Source of the DNA: Micromonospora musae
GTDB taxonomy: Bacteria > Actinomycetota > Actinomycetes > Mycobacteriales > Micromonosporaceae
Length of the DNA stretch: 64,000 nt
Assembly (NCBI RefSeq): GCF_003626635.1
Contig: NZ_RAZT01000008.1
Location: 186,001 to 250,000 of the forward strand
Reading direction: 5' to 3'
Made by a program: the position numbers and the translations under genes. Of this stretch, positions 57,739 through 64,000 are shown one piece after another. Position 1 is the stretch's first letter, and every line of letters starts with the position of its first letter. Below the pieces are notes generated by a model. It was not told where the DNA came from. It saw nothing but the letters and a program-made list of their open reading frames with translations, and did not search any database.

Positions 57739-59421
57739 ATGACGGGCATGACGGACACCCCGCACCCTCTCTACGCCCGGCACGTCGAGACCCTCACCCG
57801 TGCGCTGACCGCGATCACCGAGCGCGGATACTGGTCCGCCTACCCGGAGTCGCCCAGCCCGCGCGTCTACGGCGAGACCGCCGCCGCCGACGGCAAGGCC
57901 GCCTTCGAGGCGTACCTGAACGGCGACTTCCCGCTCGACCAGCCGGGCGGAGGCGACCGGGTCGCCACCGAGACGAGCCCGTTCGGCGTGGAGCTCGGCG
58001 TCCGCTACCCGCACCCCGGGGTCGACGAGCTGGTCTCCGCCGCGAGCGCCGCCCTGCCCGCCTGGCGCGACGCCGGCCCGCAGACCCGGATCGGGGTCTG
58101 CCTGGAGATCCTCGACCGGCTGCACAAGCACGTCTTCGAGCTGGCCAACGCGGTGCAGTTCACCAGCGGCCAGGCGTTCGTGATGGCCTTCCAGGCCGGC
58201 GGGGCGCACGCGCTGGACCGGGCGCTGGAGTCGCTCGCGTACGCGTACGCCGAGATGACCCGGCACCCGGGGACGGCCGGCTGGGAGAAGGCCGCGGGCA
58301 AGGGTGACCCGCTGCGGATGACCAAGACGTTCCACGTGGTGCCCCGCGGCGTGGCCCTGGTGATCGGCTGCAACACCTTCCCGACCTGGAACTCGTACCC
58401 GGGGCTCTTCGCCTCGCTGGCCACCGGGAACCCGGTGATCGTCAAGCCGCACCCGCGCGCGGTGCTGCCCCTGGCCATCACCGTGAAGTACGCCCGGGAG
58501 GTGCTGGCCGAGGCCGGCTTCGACCCGAACCTGATGCTGCTCGCCGCCGAGGCGCCGGGCGAGAAGCTCGCCTCCTCGCTGGCCCTGCACCCGGCCGTGA
58601 AGATCGTCGACTTCACCGGCTCCACCGAGTACGGCGACTGGCTGGAGGCGAACGCCCGGCAGGCCTCCGTCTACACCGAGAAGGCCGGCCTCAACACGGT
58701 CGTGATCGACTCCACCGACGACTTCGCCGGGCTCTGCCGCAACCTGGGCTTCACGCTCACCCTCTACAGCGGACAGATGTGCACCACCTCGCAGAACATC
58801 CTGATCCCCGCCGACGGCATCGAGACCGACCAGGGGCACAAGAGCTTCGACGAGGTGGCCGGCGGCATCGCCGCGGCGGTCGGCAAGCTCACCGCCGACG
58901 CGGCCCGCGGGGTCGAGCTGACCGGGGCGATCGTCAACGACGGTGTCCTGGAGCGGCTGGACGAGGTCACCAAGGTCGGCGCGGCGGTGCTGGAGTCGCG
59001 TACGGTCGAGCACCCGTCCTTCCCGGGCGCCGTGGTCCGTACGCCGGCGGTGGTCAAGGTCTCCGCGGACGACACCGCGACCTACGGGCGGGAGTGGTTC
59101 GGGCCGATCTCGTTCGTCATCCCGACCCGGTCCACCGGCCACAGCCTGGAGATCCTGCGCAGCACGGTGGGTGAGAAGGGCGCGCTGACCGCGGGCGTCT
59201 ACTCGACCGACGAGGCGGTGCTCGACGCGGCCGAGGCGGTGGCGATCGAGGTCGGGGTGCACCTCTCCTGCAACCTGACCGGTGGCGTGTTCGTGAACCA
59301 GTCGGCGGCCTTCTCCGACTTCCACGGCAGCGGCGCCAACGCGGCCGCCAACGCCGCCCTCACCGACGGCGCGTACGTCGCCAACCGCTTCCGTATCGTC
59401 CAGTCCCGCCGCCACGCCTGA
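57739..59421 (+). CDS. paaN: Phenylacetic acid degradation protein PaaN (aldehyde dehydrogenase fold)
   Basis: The 560-residue protein resembles the PaaN/PaaZ-type aldehyde dehydrogenase group. It opens with HPLYARHVETLTRALTAI, has IGCNTFPTWNSYPGLFASLATGN (cofactor/active-site region), TGSTEYGDWL and the likely catalytic Cys in YSGQMCTTSQN. PaaN family members act in phenylacetyl-CoA ring-opening or similar aldehyde oxidation. No other paa genes are nearby. ATG 57748 is an alternative, because CATCAT six bases before it could be a leaderless -10 box. Confidence 0.88.
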   Translation: MTGMTDTPHPLYARHVETLTRALTAITERGYWSAYPESPSPRVYGETAAADGKAAFEAYLNGDFPLDQPGGGDRVATETSPFGVELGVRYPHPGVDELVSAASAALPAWRDAGPQTRIGVCLEILDRLHKHVFELANAVQFTSGQAFVMAFQAGGAHALDRALESLAYAYAEMTRHPGTAGWEKAAGKGDPLRMTKTFHVVPRGVALVIGCNTFPTWNSYPGLFASLATGNPVIVKPHPRAVLPLAITVKYAREVLAEAGFDPNLMLLAAEAPGEKLASSLALHPAVKIVDFTGSTEYGDWLEANARQASVYTEKAGLNTVVIDSTDDFAGLCRNLGFTLTLYSGQMCTTSQNILIPADGIETDQGHKSFDEVAGGIAAAVGKLTADAARGVELTGAIVNDGVLERLDEVTKVGAAVLESRTVEHPSFPGAVVRTPAVVKVSADDTATYGREWFGPISFVIPTRSTGHSLEILRSTVGEKGALTAGVYSTDEAVLDAAEAVAIEVGVHLSCNLTGGVFVNQSAAFSDFHGSGANAAANAALTDGAYVANRFRIVQSRRHA

Positions 59422-59432
59422 GCCGGATGCCG

Positions 59433-59452
59433 GGGCCCTGCCGGTAGGGCCC
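59433..59452. terminator. Hairpin between convergent paaN and GNAT genes
   Basis: GGGCCCT (59433-59439) pairs with AGGGCCC (59446-59452) around a six-base loop, 12 bases after the paaN stop. Confidence 0.65.
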
Positions 59453-59494
59453 GGGTCCGGGCGCCGGGCCGCGCCGGTCGGCGTGGCTCGGCGC

Positions 59495-60025
59495 TCAGGC
59501 GGCGCGCCGCATCTGGAGTTCGGTCATCGCCGGAACGGTCGGGTGTGGCACGCGGACGCCGGTGTCGACGAAGCCGAGCCGCTCGTAGGCCCGGTAGGCG
59601 CGGTCGTTGCCGACCACGACCTCCAGCATCAACTCGGGCCGTCCGCACGCCCGTGACCAGGCCGCGACCGCGTCGACGAGGTCGGCGAGCAGCCCGCTGC
59701 CCCGCCAGCCCGGGCTCACGTAGACGGCGTAGACGACGGTCAGCTCGGGCTCGGAGGGGAGCACGGTCCCGCCCGCGTGCCCGACCAGCCGCCCACCCGG
59801 GTCCGCGACGAACTGCGCGATCTGCGACCCGATCGAGGTGGACGCGATCCGGAGGGCGTACTCCGCGTGCGGCCGGGCCGCCGCGTCGGCGACGGTCTCC
59901 AGGAAGGCCAACGGCGAGTCGGCGAGCATCTCCAGTCGCAGCGCCCGCATCCGGGCCGCGTCCTCCGGCCGGACCCGGTGGATCTCCGGCCGGCTGCGGT
60001 CGACGCCGACCGGGGTGCTCGTCAC
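59495..60025 (-). CDS. GNAT-family N-acetyltransferase
   Basis: The 176-residue protein has VYAVYVSPGWRGSGLLADLVDAV (acetyl-CoA loop with R-G-S-G) and LEVVVGNDRAYRAYERLGFVDTG, the C-terminal GNAT motif. The N-terminal RPEDAARMRALRLEMLADSPLAF is typical of acetyltransferases that act on amino acids or antibiotics; acceptor unknown. GTG start, no clear ribosome-binding site. Confidence 0.87.
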   Translation of the reverse strand: MTSTPVGVDRSRPEIHRVRPEDAARMRALRLEMLADSPLAFLETVADAAARPHAEYALRIASTSIGSQIAQFVADPGGRLVGHAGGTVLPSEPELTVVYAVYVSPGWRGSGLLADLVDAVAAWSRACGRPELMLEVVVGNDRAYRAYERLGFVDTGVRVPHPTVPAMTELQMRRAA

Positions 60026-60140
60026 ATCGCATGACTACCACAACGACGGTCGACGATGGATTCCTGTCCGCCATCGGCGAAATATGCCCGATTTGTGGTC
60101 GTGCGCGGTCGTCACGCCTCGTGTAGCGTGCGATTTCGGT

Positions 60141-60212
60141 CACCGTTTTCAGCGTCCGTCGCCGATTGCGGAAACGGTGGTTCCGAGCGCCCGGCTGCGT
60201 CCGGGCGCTCGG
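60141..60212 (+). promoter_or_regulatory. Structured leader of the cold-shock gene
   Basis: Two hairpins precede cspA: CACCGTTT (60141-60148) with AAACGGTG (60172-60179), and a perfect 12-bp stem (60183-60194 with 60201-60212) around the loop CTGCGT. The leader is roughly 110 bases if TAGCGT (60124-60129) is the -10 box. Cold-shock mRNAs elsewhere use such structures as thermosensors. Confidence 0.55.
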
Positions 60213-60247
60213 GGTAGGTAACGCCGCGCAGATGGAGGAAGTGGACC

Positions 60248-60451
60248 GTGGCACAGGGCACCGTGAAGTGGTTCAACGCCGAGAAGGGCTACGGCTTCAT
60301 CGCCGTCGACGGCGGTCAGGACGTGTTCGTCCACTTCTCCGCGATCGAGATGGACGGCTACAAGGCACTCGAAGACGGCCAGCGGGTCGAGTTCGAGATC
60401 GCCCAGGGTCAGAAGGGCCCGCAGGCGGAGCGGGTGCACGTCATCGGCTGA
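60248..60451 (+). CDS. cspA: Cold-shock protein (CspA family)
   Basis: The 67-residue OB-fold RNA/ssDNA-binding protein has RNP1 (KGYGFIAV) and RNP2 (VFVHFSAI), full length for the family. It acts as an RNA chaperone. GGAGGAAG lies upstream of GTG 60248. It follows a structured leader, and the stop is seven bases before palindromic repeat copy 4. Confidence 0.95.
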   Translation: MAQGTVKWFNAEKGYGFIAVDGGQDVFVHFSAIEMDGYKALEDGQRVEFEIAQGQKGPQAERVHVIG

Positions 60452-60457
60452 GCGGGA

Positions 60458-60534
60458 TGATCGACTCGCCCTCATTGATGTCGGGGTATCGCCGACCGTG
60501 TGACACCCCGACATCAAGAAACTCGAGTCGATTA
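60458..60534. repeat. Dispersed palindromic intergenic repeat, family A, copy 4
   Basis: Outer arms TGATCGACTCG / CGAGTCGATTA with one mismatch. The inner arms TTGATGTCGGGGT (60475-60487) and ACCCCGACATCAA (60505-60517) are perfect. Where other copies have GAAGTC/GACTTC, this one has GATGTC/GACATC, a paired change. Confidence 0.9.
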
Positions 60535-60626
60535 CGAATCCGTCGAGCGACCGCTGGGTGGGGCTGCGCGCCGAGCGCGCGAGCAAGGAAGATCATGGGC
60601 CGTTCCAGCTGTCGCTAGGAGGGTTC

Positions 60627-61943
60627 ATGTCCGACCTGCCGCCCCCGGCCACCCCACCCCCGGGCCAGCCCGGCCCGTACGGCTCCGATCCCGACCAGAC
60701 CGGTCCGCAACCCGGTAGGCCCGGCGAGCCGATCACCCCGCCCGCCCACGGCGGCCCCGGCGCGCAGCCCGGCTGGCCCCCAGCCGGTAGGCCGGCCACA
60801 CCTCCCGGTTGGGATCCGACGGGAGCCGGCACTCCGGGTGCCACCCCCGGTTGGGGTCCGACGGGCGCCGGTGCCCCGAGCGCGAGCCCCGGTTGGGATC
60901 CGGCGGGGGCGGGCGCTCCGGGTGCGACCCCCGGTTGGGATCCGAACGCGTCGGGCTGGGGACAGCCCGGCACCCCGCCGCCGGGCTGGGGCTATCCGCC
61001 GGCCGGGCATCCCGCTGCCCCGGCACCGGCCGGCTACCCGCCCGCTGCGGGTCCGTACCCCGGTCAGACCTGGTACGGCGGGCCGGCCGGCGGTTGGTAC
61101 CCGCCCGGTATCGACCCGAACGACCCCCTGGTGACGCCGCCCGGCGTCGGCCTCGGCGGGTGGTGGCAGCGCTGTCTCGGCGCGGTGCGGCGTGGTTGGC
61201 GCGTACTGCTGCCACTGCTGTTGCTGACCCAGGTCCTGCCGGGGGTGGTCTTCTCGGTGATCTCGCTCGGGGTGGACCCGACCGCGAGATGGGACGTCTC
61301 GACCGCGCAGGACCCCTCGAGGCTGCCGGACACCTTCGTGGGTGACATGACAGTCCTGCTCCTGGTGAGCCTCGCCGGAAGCGTGCTGATCGGCCTGGTG
61401 CAGTGCCTGGGTTGGGCAGCCGGCACGTGGGTGATCGCCCGCCAGGCGGCCGGCGAGGCGGTCGACCTGCCCGGGGCCCTGCGCTACGGCGTGCGGCGGA
61501 TGTTCGGGCTCTGGGGCTGGACGCTGCTGGCCGGTCTGACCATCGCCGTGGGCGTCTGCTTCTGCATCCTGCCGGGCATCTACGTCGCCTTCGCGCTGAG
61601 CCTGTTCGGGCCGGTCTACCTCTTCGAGCGGGTGAACCCGCTGGGTCGGGCGTGGGGGATGTTCCACAAGCAATTCGCGATGGTGCTCGGCCGGGCGGCG
61701 GTGCTGCTCGTCCTGAGCCTGGTGGTGGGTGGCCTGCAGGGGGCGGCCGTCGTGCCGTTCGGCGTCGATCCGCTCGCCTCCGCGGGTACCGCGATCGGGG
61801 TGATCGTGGTGCTGGCGATCACCGGGGTGCTGACCCTTCCGGTGCAGTTCCTGCAACTGGTGGGGCTGGTGGTGACGTACGCCGAACAGCGCGCCCTGGA
61901 AGGCCCGGTGAACAGTGCGAGGCTGGCCGCGGAACTCGGCTGA
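60627..61943 (+). CDS. Pro/Gly-rich multi-pass membrane protein
   Basis: The 438-residue protein has a 170-residue disordered N-terminus rich in Pro, Gly and Trp, including three 14-residue repeats of the form PGWDPTGAGTPGAT (exact 42-base spacing at 60804, 60846 and 60888). Six or so membrane helices follow. The region GVGLGGWWQRCLGAVRRGWRVLLPLLL and later ILPGIYVAFALSLFGPVYLFE resemble the glycerophosphodiester-phosphodiesterase membrane-domain/DUF975-type family; no enzyme motif is present. AGGAGGG precedes ATG 60627. Function unknown. Confidence 0.82.
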   Translation: MSDLPPPATPPPGQPGPYGSDPDQTGPQPGRPGEPITPPAHGGPGAQPGWPPAGRPATPPGWDPTGAGTPGATPGWGPTGAGAPSASPGWDPAGAGAPGATPGWDPNASGWGQPGTPPPGWGYPPAGHPAAPAPAGYPPAAGPYPGQTWYGGPAGGWYPPGIDPNDPLVTPPGVGLGGWWQRCLGAVRRGWRVLLPLLLLTQVLPGVVFSVISLGVDPTARWDVSTAQDPSRLPDTFVGDMTVLLLVSLAGSVLIGLVQCLGWAAGTWVIARQAAGEAVDLPGALRYGVRRMFGLWGWTLLAGLTIAVGVCFCILPGIYVAFALSLFGPVYLFERVNPLGRAWGMFHKQFAMVLGRAAVLLVLSLVVGGLQGAAVVPFGVDPLASAGTAIGVIVVLAITGVLTLPVQFLQLVGLVVTYAEQRALEGPVNSARLAAELG

Positions 61944-61956
61944 CGGGAGCACTCTG

Positions 61957-62018
61957 CTTGCACTCGGCATGGGAGAGTGCTAAACAAGTTATTGGCACTC
62001 GCACGCCGCGAGTGCCAA
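61957..62018 (+). promoter_or_regulatory. Two CIRCE elements (HrcA operators) upstream of groEL
   Basis: Copy 1 (61957-61983): CTTGCACTC-N9-GAGTGCTAA, two mismatches to the CIRCE consensus. Copy 2 (61992-62018): TTGGCACTC-N9-GAGTGCCAA, a perfect palindrome. HrcA would repress transcription until heat shock. TTGCAC (61958-61963) and TAAACA (61981-61986), 17 bases apart, may be the promoter, lying under copy 1. Confidence 0.93.
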
Positions 62019-62217
62019 AGGTCGGGGCGGTGGGGTTGCGGCCACATCGGCGGACAAGTCGCTGGTGGGGCACGTGACCGGTCGTCGCGGGCTATCCGGC
62101 CCGGCCTAGGAGACGTCGTCGTCGCCCTGAGGGCGACGTCCCAAGGTGCGTACACCAGGCGGCCCATCCGGGACACACACTCGGGTGGCCCGTGAGTGTC
62201 CAGGAGGACAACGCCGT

Positions 62218-63840
<1,623 letters not shown>

Positions 63841-63860
63841 GTCCAGAGGTTCCGTTCGGG

Positions 63861-63894
63861 AACGGGGTGGGTCGCGTCAGCGGCCCGCCCCGTT
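63861..63894 (+). terminator. Terminator of groEL
   Basis: AACGGGGTGGG (63861-63871) pairs with CCCGCCCCGTT (63884-63894) with one wobble, followed by TCTGTTTCGCC. Confidence 0.8.
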
Positions 63895-63910
63895 TCTGTT
63901 TCGCCTGATG

Positions 63911-63939
63911 CCCCGACTTCAAGGACCCCGAGTCGATCA
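63911..63939. repeat. Half copy of palindromic repeat family A
   Basis: Only the right arm is present, reading CCCCGACTTCAAGG then CCCGAGTCGATCA. No matching left arm precedes it. It lies just after the groEL terminator. Confidence 0.75.
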
Positions 63940-64000
63940 CGAGCGGTGCCTGGGTGATTGGCGAATGGTGTCCGGTTTACGGCCGGCGGCCCTCGATTGG

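Overview
The window looks like chromosomal DNA of a high-GC actinomycete, most probably Micromonospora or a close relative (Micromonosporaceae). I infer this from the strong G/C bias at third codon positions, frequent GTG starts, the families present (SARP/AfsR regulator, DUF3263, DUF4032, MSMEG_6728, an actinobacterial-type gas-vesicle cluster, a stand-alone GroEL) and a set of short palindromic intergenic repeats. I see no phage, insertion sequence, CRISPR array or rRNA. There is one tRNA gene. The genus call rests on recall and was not tested.

Layout. (1) 1-6 kb: the end of a class I fumarase, a large SARP-NB-ARC-TPR regulator and a class II fumarase, followed by an 89-bp tandem-repeat tract. 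(2) 6-15 kb: CGNR zinc-finger protein, EamA exporter, HAD hydrolase, DUF559 nuclease-like protein with an internal minisatellite, IclR regulator, cysS-rlmB, and the sugar-importer ATPase gene msiK with a structured leader and a clear promoter. (3) 15-30 kb: tRNA-Thr(UGU), a three-gene glycosyltransferase operon, aldo/keto reductase, AraC regulator plus VOC protein, histidine phosphatase, crotonase-fold protein, HNH endonuclease, CrtU-like flavoprotein, MSMEG_6728 protein, RCK-type membrane protein, APC permease, PAP2 phosphatase and DUF4032 protein. (4) 30.4-31.0 kb: a gene-free repeat element bounded by 12-bp inverted repeats. (5) 31-35 kb: an amino-sugar locus (SIS isomerase, ROK kinase, NagA) divergent from a DeoR regulator, with candidate operators between them.

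(6) 35-37 kb: an ABC ATPase/permease pair behind two identical ATAC-CGC-GTAT palindromes. (7) 38-41 kb: a YqjD/YqjE-like membrane-protein module (DUF3618 and holin-X types) with a PP2C-like phosphatase. (8) 41.7-47.8 kb: a ten-gene gas-vesicle operon (two GvpY/GvpZ-like genes, then gvpA-F-G-O-J-L-S-K), preceded by a GTTT-N15-GGGTAC promoter of the stress-sigma (SigB/SigF) type lying inside a 13-bp inverted repeat. (9) 47.9-54 kb: a convergent CDC48-like AAA ATPase whose first ATPase domain looks dead, then an unusual membrane protein that joins a predicted extracytoplasmic CocE-type hydrolase to a cytoplasmic ABC ATPase, with its permease. (10) 54-64 kb: DUF4232 lipoprotein, a SAM riboswitch in front of threonine synthase, a candidate small RNA, acetyltransferases, PaaN, a cold-shock protein with a hairpin leader, a repeat-rich membrane protein, and groEL behind two CIRCE operators.

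Themes. Stress and envelope functions cluster together. Regulatory RNA and operator structures are unusually visible (SAM riboswitch, msiK leader, csp leader, candidate sRNA, double CIRCE). Several protein linkers carry in-frame minisatellites. A dispersed palindrome family occurs four times in full and once as a half; one copy has compensatory changes in both arms and another supplies the stop codon of a gene.
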